DNA from: Maribacter algarum (ex Lu et al. 2025) (nom. illeg.) | GTDB lineage: Bacteria; Bacteroidota; Bacteroidia; Flavobacteriales; Flavobacteriaceae | DNA length: 64,000 nucleotides | Assembly (NCBI GenBank): GCA_947495915.1 | Contig: CANMAW010000003.1 | Coordinates: 310,001-374,000, forward strand | Direction of reading: 5' to 3' | In this document: positions 35,122-42,923 of the stretch, in pieces | Numbering within the stretch: the first letter of the stretch is position 1 | Layout of the letters: every line of letters starts with the position of its first letter | Program-made: the position numbers and the translations under genes | Notes under the pieces: generated by a model | Database searches by the model: none | Told to the model about the DNA's origin: nothing | The model's input: only the letters and a program-made list of their open reading frames with translations

Positions 35122-35710
35122 TTTGCAATCGCTTTCCTTCTTTATATGAAGCTACAAATGCATCTTTAAAACCAATATCAACCAATTGTTTTCTGAATTT
35201 TTGAGCTTCATCTAAGGTTTCGAAGTTTCCTAAAGAATAGGAATAAAAAGGGTTGGTTTTTACAAATAAGGTATTGGTTAACGCCTCAGAGGCAAGAGTA
35301 ATATTGTTGTCAACAAAAGATTTTACTTGAACAGAATAAACTTTTTCTTTTTCTAAGAAATTTTTAGCCAAATAAAACTCCTTTACTAAGCTCAACTCTT
35401 CGTTTTGCTCTTTAAGATTATCAATTCTAGTTTTAATTGCATCAAGACTATCAATTGAAACAAGTAAATTATTTTGAGGTTCAATTTTTTTACTTCCACT
35501 GTTAATTAAACCAGCAGAATAAGAGGTTATTATCAGGGTGCAAATTACAAATAAACCCGTTACAGTTGCCAGCACATTACGCTGAATTTTACTGGTTTTC
35601 AACTCTTTATTTTTAATCTTTATTTGGTCTAAAAGACGCTCATTAATTATTTGAGCTTTGTCAATATCTTTGTGAAGTTCTAGTAAATCACTTTCTTCTA
35701 TAAATGGCAT
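35105..35710 (-). CDS. Single-pass membrane protein with SPOR-like C-terminus
   Basis: A 201-residue protein. An N-terminal coiled region (about 5-40) is followed by one transmembrane helix (about 46-68), a periplasmic coiled segment (about 80-115) and a C-terminal domain (about 122-195) that looks like a SPOR domain: VYSVQVKSFVDN, then YSLGNFETLDEAQKFRKQL and GFKDAFVASYKEG. SPOR domains bind denuded peptidoglycan glycans at division sites. It overlaps menA by 17 bases. The link to menaquinone synthesis is only one of gene order. Confidence 0.78.
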   Translation of the reverse strand: MPFIEESDLLELHKDIDKAQIINERLLDQIKIKNKELKTSKIQRNVLATVTGLFVICTLIITSYSAGLINSGSKKIEPQNNLLVSIDSLDAIKTRIDNLKEQNEELSLVKEFYLAKNFLEKEKVYSVQVKSFVDNNITLASEALTNTLFVKTNPFYSYSLGNFETLDEAQKFRKQLVDIGFKDAFVASYKEGKRLQIEDPY

Positions 35711-35905
35711 TCGGTTACTTTTTTACGGGGTATCTTCTTTTTAAAGTTACTCAAATTAATAGGACAACTGAGAATTAAAAGTCATCAATGTTGTAAAAGT
35801 ATAATTTTTCGTGGTCTATCAAAGAAATTTCGTAGTTATTTGTTTACAGAGGTTTGATTTTCATTTGCTTATCGACGAACTACATACCTCGAAAATGACT
35901 GTTTC

Positions 35906-36739
35906 TTATTCGGTAATTTGAATTCCGTCTCCTAAAATTTCAATCTTTTTTGCCTTATATAAGGTGCCAATTCCTTTTTTAAAAGTCTTTTTACTCATTT
36001 GTAATTCTTCTCTAATTATCTCAGGGTCAGACTTATCATGTAATGCTAAAAAGCCACCAGAGGCTATTAAGGTTTCTAATATTTTGTTCGCTGCTGGTTC
36101 TAGCACCTTTTCACCTAAAGGTTGCAATGAAACATCGATTTTATGATCTGGTCGTATTTCTTTTATTACCCCAGCCATAACATCACCTATCGCAATTTTT
36201 TTAAAAACTTCATTAAAATAAACCAAACCTTTGTGCGCATTGTTTATTATAACTTCCCAACCTAGATCAGTTTGTCGGGTAATGATAATATCTACCTTCT
36301 CACGTACTCTTACCGATAGGGTTTCATTACTAATAAATTTGTTTAATTTATTTGATGCCACCAGACGATTGCTTTTTTCATCTAAATAACAATAAACTAC
36401 ATACCATTGCCCCTGTTGCATCTTACTCCGCTGCTCTCTATAAGGTACCAAAAGATGTTTTTCTAAACCCCAATCTAAAAATGCGCCAAACTGATTCACA
36501 TCGACCACTTGAAGCAATTGAAACTCTCCAACTACAATACCTGGGTCTAAATTGGTAGCAATTGGGCGTTCATCATAATCTAAATAACAAAACACCTCTA
36601 TTTTATCACCAATCTCATAACTTTCGGGCATATACTTGTTCGGCAATAGCACGTCATTACTTTCTTCATCTCCTAAAAAAAGGCCAACGCTCGTGTGCCT
36701 TAATATTTCAAGTGTATTGTATTTTCCCAGTTGAATCAT
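35906..36739 (-). CDS. CvfB-family S1-like RNA-binding protein
   Basis: A 277-residue cytoplasmic protein with the CvfB/YitL arrangement: tandem S1-like OB domains (about 1-60, 65-130 and 140-210; KIEVFCYLDYDERPIAT and NQFGAFLDWGLEKHLLVP are typical) and a C-terminal winged-helix domain (about 215-275; DPEIIREELQMSKKTFKKGIG region). CvfB was defined in Staphylococcus aureus as a virulence and RNA-binding regulator; the target in this lineage is not known. A -7 box ends four bases before the ATG, so the transcript may be nearly leaderless. A terminator separates it from the DUF2853 gene upstream. Confidence 0.9.
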   Translation of the reverse strand: MIQLGKYNTLEILRHTSVGLFLGDEESNDVLLPNKYMPESYEIGDKIEVFCYLDYDERPIATNLDPGIVVGEFQLLQVVDVNQFGAFLDWGLEKHLLVPYREQRSKMQQGQWYVVYCYLDEKSNRLVASNKLNKFISNETLSVRVREKVDIIITRQTDLGWEVIINNAHKGLVYFNEVFKKIAIGDVMAGVIKEIRPDHKIDVSLQPLGEKVLEPAANKILETLIASGGFLALHDKSDPEIIREELQMSKKTFKKGIGTLYKAKKIEILGDGIQITE

Positions 36740-36743
36740 ACCG

Positions 36744-36751
36744 CAAAAATA
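36744..36751 (-). promoter_or_regulatory. Candidate -7 box directly upstream of the CvfB-type gene
   Basis: On the reverse strand TATTTTTG is an exact consensus match and ends only four bases before the ATG at 36739. The start of transcription would fall almost on the ATG. No clear TTG at -33. Confidence 0.38.
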
Positions 36752-36771
36752 CGTTGAAACTAGCTCATAAA

Positions 36772-36801
36772 AAAAGCCGATCTATGAATAGAGCGGCTTT
36801 T
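36772..36801 (-). terminator. Intrinsic terminator after the DUF2853 gene
   Basis: AAAAGCCG and CGGCTTTT arms, with an inner CTAT/ATAG pairing, followed on the reverse strand by a run of Ts. It lies about 20 bases beyond the DUF2853 stop and just upstream of the CvfB promoter box. Confidence 0.85.
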
Positions 36802-36823
36802 AAAATTTTTAAAAAAAATCTGT

Positions 36824-37162
36824 CTAATAAACAGACTGCTTTTTGAAGTGCTTGCATAGCATATAATAAACTACTGCTCTATGCTTATTTCTATTTGAAG
36901 AACCATATTTCTCCATTACGGTATTGATTCCAGCCATCAATTCAGGGCTGTCACTCATACCTAGTTTTTTCATAAGGTAATTTTTCTTTACCGTTTCTAA
37001 TTCTTTTTCGTCTGATCCTGAAACCTTTGATGCATCAATATTATAAATTGATGGGCCTAATCCTATGGTAACTTTAGTTAACAAATCCATGTCAGCACTT
37101 TCCCCGAATTTATCTTTAATGTCTTCAGCGTACTTTGCGATTAAATCGTCTCTTTTACTCAT
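36824..37162 (-). CDS. DUF2853 family protein
   Basis: A 112-residue, mainly helical cytoplasmic protein. The sequence (SKRDDLIAKYAEDI at the start, GLGPSIYNIDASKV in the middle, and a C-terminal HRAVVYYMLCKHF) matches the DUF2853 family, common in Bacteroidota and some Proteobacteria. No function is known. It follows menD by 42 bases on the same strand and is probably the last gene of the thioesterase-menF-menD transcript, since a clear terminator follows. Confidence 0.88.
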   Translation of the reverse strand: MSKRDDLIAKYAEDIKDKFGESADMDLLTKVTIGLGPSIYNIDASKVSGSDEKELETVKKNYLMKKLGMSDSPELMAGINTVMEKYGSSNRNKHRAVVYYMLCKHFKKQSVY

Positions 37163-37204
37163 AATAGCTAGTGTTCTATAATATATTAATGGTTAAATAA
37201 AACC

Positions 37205-38956
37205 CTAAGATATAAAATCGAAATAACCGAGCAAAATTTTATCATTTAATAATCGAGGGGTCGAAACTTCTATCAATTGTGGTCTTTCGGAAGGTTCGTA
37301 AAATACAGACATGGCCAAGTTCAGACTTTCAGAATCATCTGAAAAAAAATAATCAAAATTGAACATTTCGCAGAATTTTCTTACATTCAAACTGTGCTTA
37401 GTTTCAAAAAATCTTTCAAAATTATGTGTATCTTCTTTCCCGGGCAATATTCTAAAAATTCCACCTCCATAATTGTTTACTACAATAATGCGAAAATCTG
37501 ACCTTATATAGTTATTCCACAAAGCATTACTATCATACAAGAAACTAAGATCACCAGTTACTAAAACTGTCGGATTCGTATTATACAGCGATGCGCCAAT
37601 TGCAGTTGATGTACTACCATCAATTCCGCTAGTTCCTCTATTACAAAAAACCTCTAAGCTAGAATTCAAATCAAAGAGCTGAGCGTAACGAACAGTAGAG
37701 CTATTTGAAAGTTGTAGCTGATAATTATTCGGTATACTTTTACTAATCTGATGAAACACAAACATGTCAGAAAATTCTATTTGCTCAACATATTGATCTC
37801 GTTTAATTACATACGCATTTCTACGTAAGTTTAAAAAATTGAAATAGTTTGATGAAATTTTTAAAGTTTCTTTTATAAACTGACTGAAAAAACTATTAAC
37901 CTCCATCTTAAAATGGTGAGTTTGTGCAAAGAAAGTATCATAGGCTTTCACTTGATCAATATGCCAATGTTGTTTGGGCTTATAAGCTCGTAAAAAAGCC
38001 TTAATTTTTTTTGAGACTATTAAACCACCGAACGTTATGAGAATTTCAGGCTGCAATTTTGTAAATAGATCCTCCTTGTATTCCGATTTTTCTATGGGAG
38101 CAATTATACTATCAATACTTGAGAAAAAGTTAGTATGATGAAGATTTGAAGTAGTCTCTGTTAATACAACTACTGACGGGTCTTCGGCTAAATATTTTAA
38201 ATATTTTTGATCTACTTTGTTTGGATCATTAACTCCTACCAAAACCATTTTCTTAGTTGCCCTATTCCATGCCGAAACACACTCCGGCAACCATTCGTAT
38301 CCCTTTTCTATAATAGGTTGTACCTGTTTTATAACAGGGTTCGCAGTCGATGTCTCTACAATATCATAAAGGGGCTCTTCAAATCGTACATTCACATGAA
38401 CAGGCAGGCCCATTGTAATCGCGGTCTCAAATGCAATATTTAATTCATGGTCATTAAAGGCTTGAACTTTTTGTTGCTCCTTGTTCATATCATTACTTAA
38501 ATATGACGGTGCATAACGCTCAATGCGATCTGACGCATGCGTAACATCTTGTTTTAAATTCGCTGAATACCCGATATGTCTATGAAAAACATTGTCTTGA
38601 CGAATGGTTTGACCATCTCCAACATCAATTTTATAGATAGGTCGATCTGCTGAAATAACTACTAAAGGAATATTACTGTAAAAGGCCTCAGCTACCGCCG
38701 GATAGTAATTTAACAAAGCACTACCAGAAGTACAAACAACCGCGACAGGTTCTCGTTGGTTTTGTGCAATACCTAAAGCAAAAAAAGCAGCGCTACGTTC
38801 ATCAACAATGCTAAAACATTTAAAAAAAGGATCTTCGGAAAAACCAATAATTAACGGGGCATTTCTTGACCCTGGTGAAATTACAATATTTTGAATTCCT
38901 TTGGCTTTGCAATGAGCTATTATAGTTTGTGCTACAGGAATACTTGAATACTTCAT
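37205..38956 (-). CDS. menD: 2-Succinyl-5-enolpyruvyl-6-hydroxy-3-cyclohexene-1-carboxylate synthase
   Basis: A 583-residue thiamine-diphosphate enzyme that joins isochorismate and 2-oxoglutarate, the first committed step of menaquinone synthesis. The N-terminal region has VISPGSRNAPL and IVDERSAAFFALG, both typical of MenD; the conserved catalytic Glu lies in DERS. The C-terminal ThDP/metal motif is LVTGDLSFLYDSNAL with the following VVNNYGGGIF. An in-frame TTG at 38965 would add three residues, but ATG 38956 gives the usual MKYSSIPVAQ start. A good promoter in the gap to menF ends only six bases before this ATG. Confidence 0.95.
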   Translation of the reverse strand: MKYSSIPVAQTIIAHCKAKGIQNIVISPGSRNAPLIIGFSEDPFFKCFSIVDERSAAFFALGIAQNQREPVAVVCTSGSALLNYYPAVAEAFYSNIPLVVISADRPIYKIDVGDGQTIRQDNVFHRHIGYSANLKQDVTHASDRIERYAPSYLSNDMNKEQQKVQAFNDHELNIAFETAITMGLPVHVNVRFEEPLYDIVETSTANPVIKQVQPIIEKGYEWLPECVSAWNRATKKMVLVGVNDPNKVDQKYLKYLAEDPSVVVLTETTSNLHHTNFFSSIDSIIAPIEKSEYKEDLFTKLQPEILITFGGLIVSKKIKAFLRAYKPKQHWHIDQVKAYDTFFAQTHHFKMEVNSFFSQFIKETLKISSNYFNFLNLRRNAYVIKRDQYVEQIEFSDMFVFHQISKSIPNNYQLQLSNSSTVRYAQLFDLNSSLEVFCNRGTSGIDGSTSTAIGASLYNTNPTVLVTGDLSFLYDSNALWNNYIRSDFRIIVVNNYGGGIFRILPGKEDTHNFERFFETKHSLNVRKFCEMFNFDYFFSDDSESLNLAMSVFYEPSERPQLIEVSTPRLLNDKILLGYFDFIS

Positions 38957-38962
38957 GTAATA

Positions 38963-38993
38963 CAAAAATACAAAGCAATTAGACGAATACCAA
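38963..38993 (-). promoter_or_regulatory. Candidate internal promoter for menD
   Basis: On the reverse strand TTG (38993-38991) and an exact TATTTTTG (38970-38963) are 20 bases apart, an ideal Bacteroidota spacing. The -7 box ends six bases before the menD ATG, so transcription would start about three bases from it. Confidence 0.45.
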
Positions 38994-39008
38994 TGTATCT
39001 ATCAATAA

Positions 39009-40121
39009 CTAATTATCATCAAGCACTTTTAAAATTGTTGTGCTCTTATCTACAGTTTCTTGCCATTCTTTTTCCGCTATTGAATCTTTTGTAACTCCTC
39101 CACCGACATAAAGTAAAGCCTTTTTATTTTTAACTTGCATACATCTCAGATTTACGAAAAGTGTAGTGCGACTTTTCACTGTTCTATAGGCTTTGTTTTC
39201 TTGATTTCTTGAAGTTTTTGTACGCTCTTTATTCGATTTTAAGTTTAATTCTCCTAAAAATCCGGTATAAAATTCACGTTGATAACCTTCATTTTCTAAA
39301 ATAAATTTTTTAGTGGCGTTTAAAGGAATTCCACATACCGCGGGTGTTGGATGTAACGATTGAATTACACTAGTCAAATCACCATTTTGAATTCTTCCGG
39401 TAATTTTGGTTCGTAAATGCCAAAGTTGACCTGCCTTTATTGATTCCTTTTCTGAAATATTTATTGCTGTTACTTTATCTTTTAAAACCTCTATAATGTA
39501 ATCAGTTACTAATTGTTGCTCTTCAACTTCTTTCTCACCCCAAACAACCGACTGCTCTATTTTTTCATTTTTAGTACCCGCTAAAGACATGGTAGTTAGC
39601 AATTTATTTTCGGTTTTTAGCAATATTTCTGGTGTAGCACCAAGCCAGGTTCCAACCTTTGGATGGTACCATAGATAACAAAATGCAGACTCATATCTGT
39701 GTAGCATTTTTTCAAACATTTGAAAAATAGAGACTGCACACGAAAACTCTACTATTCGTGATAACACCACCTTTTTTAAAGTATTATTTGAAATCGCATC
39801 AATGGCTTTGTTTACCAATTTCAGATGTTTAGATTTTTCAGAATCTTGATTGGGTTCAATATCTGAAACATTTTTTGAATCAAAAACGGAAGGGCTAAAA
39901 GTTGTACTATTGACAACGTCAGCTTTTAATAATATTGCAGATTTCTTAGAGTCAAATGGGGCAAATACGAAGCCACTTGCAGCATAATCATTTATTTCAT
40001 GCAAATGATTTGTAGTTTGTAATATAGCGGTTACCTTTTCTTCGTGAGGTTTACGATAAATTACGAATGGTAATTCATTCGAATGATGGTTTTTAATCTG
40101 CGTAATTAACTCAGAGAACAT
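39009..40121 (-). CDS. menF: Isochorismate synthase
   Basis: A 370-residue chorismate-binding enzyme that converts chorismate to isochorismate. The family core is clear: KVVLSRIVEF, then LWYHPKVGTWLGATPEILL, TMSLAGTK, the Mg-binding acidic block near WGEKEVEEQQLV and LHPTPAVCGIPL, and the C-terminal REFYTGFLGEL and LYVGGGVTKDSIAEKEWQET. The protein is somewhat shorter than E. coli MenF, as is normal in this phylum. MenF rather than EntC or a salicylate synthase is inferred from menD being next on the strand. It starts one base after the thioesterase stop. Confidence 0.93.
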   Translation of the reverse strand: MFSELITQIKNHHSNELPFVIYRKPHEEKVTAILQTTNHLHEINDYAASGFVFAPFDSKKSAILLKADVVNSTTFSPSVFDSKNVSDIEPNQDSEKSKHLKLVNKAIDAISNNTLKKVVLSRIVEFSCAVSIFQMFEKMLHRYESAFCYLWYHPKVGTWLGATPEILLKTENKLLTTMSLAGTKNEKIEQSVVWGEKEVEEQQLVTDYIIEVLKDKVTAINISEKESIKAGQLWHLRTKITGRIQNGDLTSVIQSLHPTPAVCGIPLNATKKFILENEGYQREFYTGFLGELNLKSNKERTKTSRNQENKAYRTVKSRTTLFVNLRCMQVKNKKALLYVGGGVTKDSIAEKEWQETVDKSTTILKVLDDN

Positions 40122-40122
40122 G

Positions 40123-40545
40123 TTACTTTCTTGGTAATGAAATAGTGGTTAACTTACATAATGAAATAAGATTACCTTCGATATCGGTCACCTTTATTTC
40201 CCACAGTTGTGTTGTTCGCCCTTTATGAAGTATTGTGGCTTTGGCAAACACCTCCCCTTCTCGAATACTTTTCACATGGTTTGCAGCAATCTCAATGCCA
40301 CGAACAAAAACCTTTTGCCCGTCTAAAAATATGTATGACGCAGTACTTCCAACACTCTCAGCCAAAGCTACTGTAGCCCCGCCATGAAGTACCCCATCAG
40401 GTTGATGAACTTTTGGGTTTACAGGCATTTTCGCAATTAAAAAATCTTCTCCAACATCGATATATTCTATTTCCAAAGTTTCCATTAAGGTGTTCTTTGA
40501 AGATTCATTGCACACCTTTAGAATTTTTTCTTTGTATTCTTCCAT
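40123..40545 (-). CDS. PaaI-type hotdog thioesterase, candidate DHNA-CoA thioesterase
   Basis: A 140-residue single-domain hotdog protein. The PaaI/YdiI signature VLHGGATVALAESVGS lies near residues 52-67 and RTTQLWEIKVTD forms the C-terminal strand. Such enzymes hydrolyse acyl-CoA thioesters. Directly before menF and menD, with only one base between genes, it is a strong candidate for the 1,4-dihydroxy-2-naphthoyl-CoA thioesterase step (MenI role) that follows MenB. That role is inferred from position; the family also contains phenylacetate and other aromatic-CoA thioesterases. Confidence 0.88.
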   Translation of the reverse strand: MEEYKEKILKVCNESSKNTLMETLEIEYIDVGEDFLIAKMPVNPKVHQPDGVLHGGATVALAESVGSTASYIFLDGQKVFVRGIEIAANHVKSIREGEVFAKATILHKGRTTQLWEIKVTDIEGNLISLCKLTTISLPRK

Positions 40546-40616
40546 TTTGATTTTTTTGTAAAATTAAGGATTATGTCACCAATAAAAGACTTTACTTTAT
40601 GATTGATTTTTGATAT

Positions 40617-41261
40617 ATGAGCACTAAAGAAAAACAAGTAAGCTACCAAAATACGAACACTTATGAAACCTTGAATCAGTTAACTGATGCAACCAAAAAC
40701 ATATGGATTGTATTTCATGGCATTGGATATTTAAGTCGTTACTTTTTAAATTACTTTGATGAACTTGATACTACTGAAAACTACATTATTGCTCCGCAAG
40801 CTCCTTCTAAGTACTACCTTAAAAATCAATACAAATATGTAGGTGCTAGTTGGTTAACTAAAGAAAATACACTTTTAGAAACTCAAAATGTACTTCGTTA
40901 TTTAGATGCTGTATTTGCTAATGAAGATTTATCCACAGATAAAAAATTAATCGTTTTCGGTTTTTCTCAAGGGGTTTCTATTGCTACGCGCTGGGTAGCT
41001 TCTCGTGAAATAAAATGTAATCATTTGGTATTGTATGCTGGTGGCTTACCCAAAGAACTTAGACCTGAAGATTTTAGATTTTTAGCAGAATCAGACACCA
41101 AAATTGATATTCTTGTTGGTGATAAAGATCAATTCTTAACTAAAGATATTTTAAAAAGTGAATCTTTAAGAATTGAGGAATTATTTAATGGAAAAGCGCA
41201 ACAAACAATTTTTAAAGGTGGGCATGAAGTAAAAAGAGACATCATTAAAAAAATCTTTTGA
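40617..41261 (+). CDS. Carboxylesterase/phospholipase-like alpha/beta hydrolase
   Basis: A 214-residue cytoplasmic alpha/beta hydrolase. The nucleophile elbow is GFSQGVS (Ser near residue 121), the aspartate is probably in DILVGDKDQ and the histidine in FKGGHEVKRD at the C-terminus, which completes a triad. The overall layout resembles the YpfH/carboxylesterase 2 group. Substrate unknown. It is divergent from the menaquinone unit. Its stop lies six bases before the ATG chosen for the following GNAT gene, so the two are probably co-transcribed and translationally coupled. Confidence 0.85.
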   Translation: MSTKEKQVSYQNTNTYETLNQLTDATKNIWIVFHGIGYLSRYFLNYFDELDTTENYIIAPQAPSKYYLKNQYKYVGASWLTKENTLLETQNVLRYLDAVFANEDLSTDKKLIVFGFSQGVSIATRWVASREIKCNHLVLYAGGLPKELRPEDFRFLAESDTKIDILVGDKDQFLTKDILKSESLRIEELFNGKAQQTIFKGGHEVKRDIIKKIF

Positions 41262-41266
41262 GTAAA

Positions 41267-41836
41267 ATGGCATTTCCTAAGCTGGTTACAGAACGATTAA
41301 TCTTAGATCAAATAAAAGTGTCTGACGTTCCCTTAATTGTTAAATATGCGGGAAATAGCAAAATAACGGATAATACCCGAACCATGCCTCACCCCTACTA
41401 TGAAGAAGATGCCATTGCCTGGATTAACATTGCAAACAAAGGTTTCGAAGAAAAGAATAATTATACGTTCGCTATTCGTTCTAAATCTAGCTTGGAGTTT
41501 ATGGGAGGCATCGGTCTAATCATAAATAAAGAAAATAATCGCGCTGAATTAGGGTATTGGCAAGCAGAGCCGTATTGGAACAAAGGCTATACCACAGAAG
41601 CTGTTAAAGCTATTTTACACTATGGTTTTGAAACCTTAAAACTGAATAAAATAATTGCCATGTATTTAACCACCAATGAAGCCTCAGGAAAAGTTATGGT
41701 TAAAAATGGAATGATTAAAGAAGCGGAATTAAAAGATCATGATATAAAGCGAGGAACAACATTGGCTGATAATGCATATGTATCATTGATACAATACCGA
41801 CTAACGAAAAGTGAATACCATTCGATAGAAAAATAA
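41267..41836 (+). CDS. GNAT family N-acetyltransferase (RimJ/RimL-like)
   Basis: A 189-residue acetyltransferase of the RimJ/RimL type. The start TERLILDQIKVSD is typical, ELGYWQAEPYWNKGYTTEAV carries the acetyl-CoA-binding loop (here NKGYTTEA), and the C-terminal TNEASGKVMVKNGM segment completes the fold. Members modify ribosomal protein N-termini or small molecules; the acceptor here is unknown. An in-frame TTG at 41258 overlaps the upstream stop and would add three residues; ATG 41267 is preferred. It is tail to tail with the YD-repeat-like gene, three bases apart. Confidence 0.88.
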   Translation: MAFPKLVTERLILDQIKVSDVPLIVKYAGNSKITDNTRTMPHPYYEEDAIAWINIANKGFEEKNNYTFAIRSKSSLEFMGGIGLIINKENNRAELGYWQAEPYWNKGYTTEAVKAILHYGFETLKLNKIIAMYLTTNEASGKVMVKNGMIKEAELKDHDIKRGTTLADNAYVSLIQYRLTKSEYHSIEK

Positions 41837-41839
41837 AAA

Positions 41840-42763
41840 TTATTCCGGAGCTACTGTTGTGCTTAGCATTTCAAAATAAGAGATAATTCGGGTCTTGTAG
41901 GCGTTTTCAGGTGTTATTATTTCTTTAATCCAGTTTTTCTGAATATCAAGTTGGTAAATATATTTTCGATCCTCAATTTGATTACCAATAGTCGTTTGAC
42001 TTGAACTTAGCATACCAGCAGCATCATATTGATATGTTATAATTTCTTCAACATCGAATTGCTTAGTTGCTGTATTATAAAAGAATTTTGTAGTAGAAGC
42101 TATAGCGTTTCTACCATCAAAAACCTCTTCAGTCGCACTAACCGGTTTACCCTCAATATATTTTTTAATTAATATATTTTTAGACACTATACTATCTTTT
42201 TCATTTTTAATTGAAGTTCGAATAGATTTCAAGATCACTCCGTTTAATTTATAAGTAGTCGTTTGCTCCCCTTTGATATTCGAATAGGTAATTTGAGTTT
42301 CATCTATGCCGTCGTTGTTCGAACGAACAATCTTTCTTAAAGTATCATTGGTATAATAATATTCATACTGATCTAAAAATTCCTTATCATAAGACAAAAT
42401 TCTTTCCGTTATTTTAAGGTTTGATGTAGAATCAATAGTGTAAATATTAGCAATTGAAGTAGCACTATCAAAGGTATTATCACGGTAATTCTCTAACCGT
42501 TTTTCTAACAAGTTACCCTGATCATATTTATAATAGGTAATATCATAGTCAGTATCATTATATCGTGTAGTTGATTTCGTTAAAAAACCTGACTCATCAA
42601 ATTCATATTCCTCTTTGCCATAATCGGTACTTACTAAACAAGATTTCACCTTACCTTTCAAATCGAAATCATTAACTCGAAAAACTTGAATTTCTTGAGA
42701 GGTCATTCCTATTGATGAAAGAAACACTAATAGTAAAACGGGAATGCTATATTTTGGCGTCAT
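41840..42763 (-). CDS. Secreted YD-repeat-like protein, unknown function
   Basis: A 307-residue protein with a signal peptide (about 1-22). The rest resembles a short chain of YD/RHS-type repeats: EEYEFDESGFLTKST, YYKYDQGNLLEKR and ITYQYDAAGMLSSSQ each follow the Y-x-Y-D-x-x-G-x-L pattern. Full RHS proteins have dozens of repeats, a self-cleaving core and a toxic tip; none of that is present. Short proteins of this kind are common in Bacteroidota and uncharacterised. A -7 box ends four bases before the ATG, and the dnaK terminator lies upstream, so this is a single-gene unit. Confidence 0.75.
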   Translation of the reverse strand: MTPKYSIPVLLLVFLSSIGMTSQEIQVFRVNDFDLKGKVKSCLVSTDYGKEEYEFDESGFLTKSTTRYNDTDYDITYYKYDQGNLLEKRLENYRDNTFDSATSIANIYTIDSTSNLKITERILSYDKEFLDQYEYYYTNDTLRKIVRSNNDGIDETQITYSNIKGEQTTTYKLNGVILKSIRTSIKNEKDSIVSKNILIKKYIEGKPVSATEEVFDGRNAIASTTKFFYNTATKQFDVEEIITYQYDAAGMLSSSQTTIGNQIEDRKYIYQLDIQKNWIKEIITPENAYKTRIISYFEMLSTTVAPE

Positions 42764-42767
42764 GATA

Positions 42768-42775
42768 CAAAATTA
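42768..42775 (-). promoter_or_regulatory. Candidate -7 box directly upstream of the YD-repeat-like gene
   Basis: On the reverse strand TAATTTTG is an exact consensus match ending four bases before the ATG at 42763. A TTG 23 bases further up fits the outer limit of the -33 spacing. Confidence 0.4.
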
Positions 42776-42866
42776 CTTGATATTTGAGCAACTAAAAACA
42801 AAAGCAATGCCAAATCGTTGTAATGCATTCGCCAAGTCGTTGTTAATGTGATATTAAAAAACAAAA

Positions 42867-42893
42867 CCCACAAGACTATTTTAGACTTGTGGG
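42867..42893 (-). terminator. Intrinsic terminator after dnaK
   Basis: CCCACAAG and CTTGTGGG arms with an 11-base loop, followed on the reverse strand by a T-rich run. About 30 bases past the dnaK stop. Confidence 0.88.
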
Positions 42894-42923
42894 CTTTATT
42901 TTGAATCTGAGAAGTGTACTTAC

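Noticed and set aside
35711-35905. Possible menB remnant
   Set aside because: No frame or motif of an enoyl-CoA hydratase could be found in the gap.
36562-36846. Rightward frame of 94 codons across the CvfB promoter and terminator
   Set aside because: It overlaps a terminator and two real genes on the other strand, and its composition is not protein-like.
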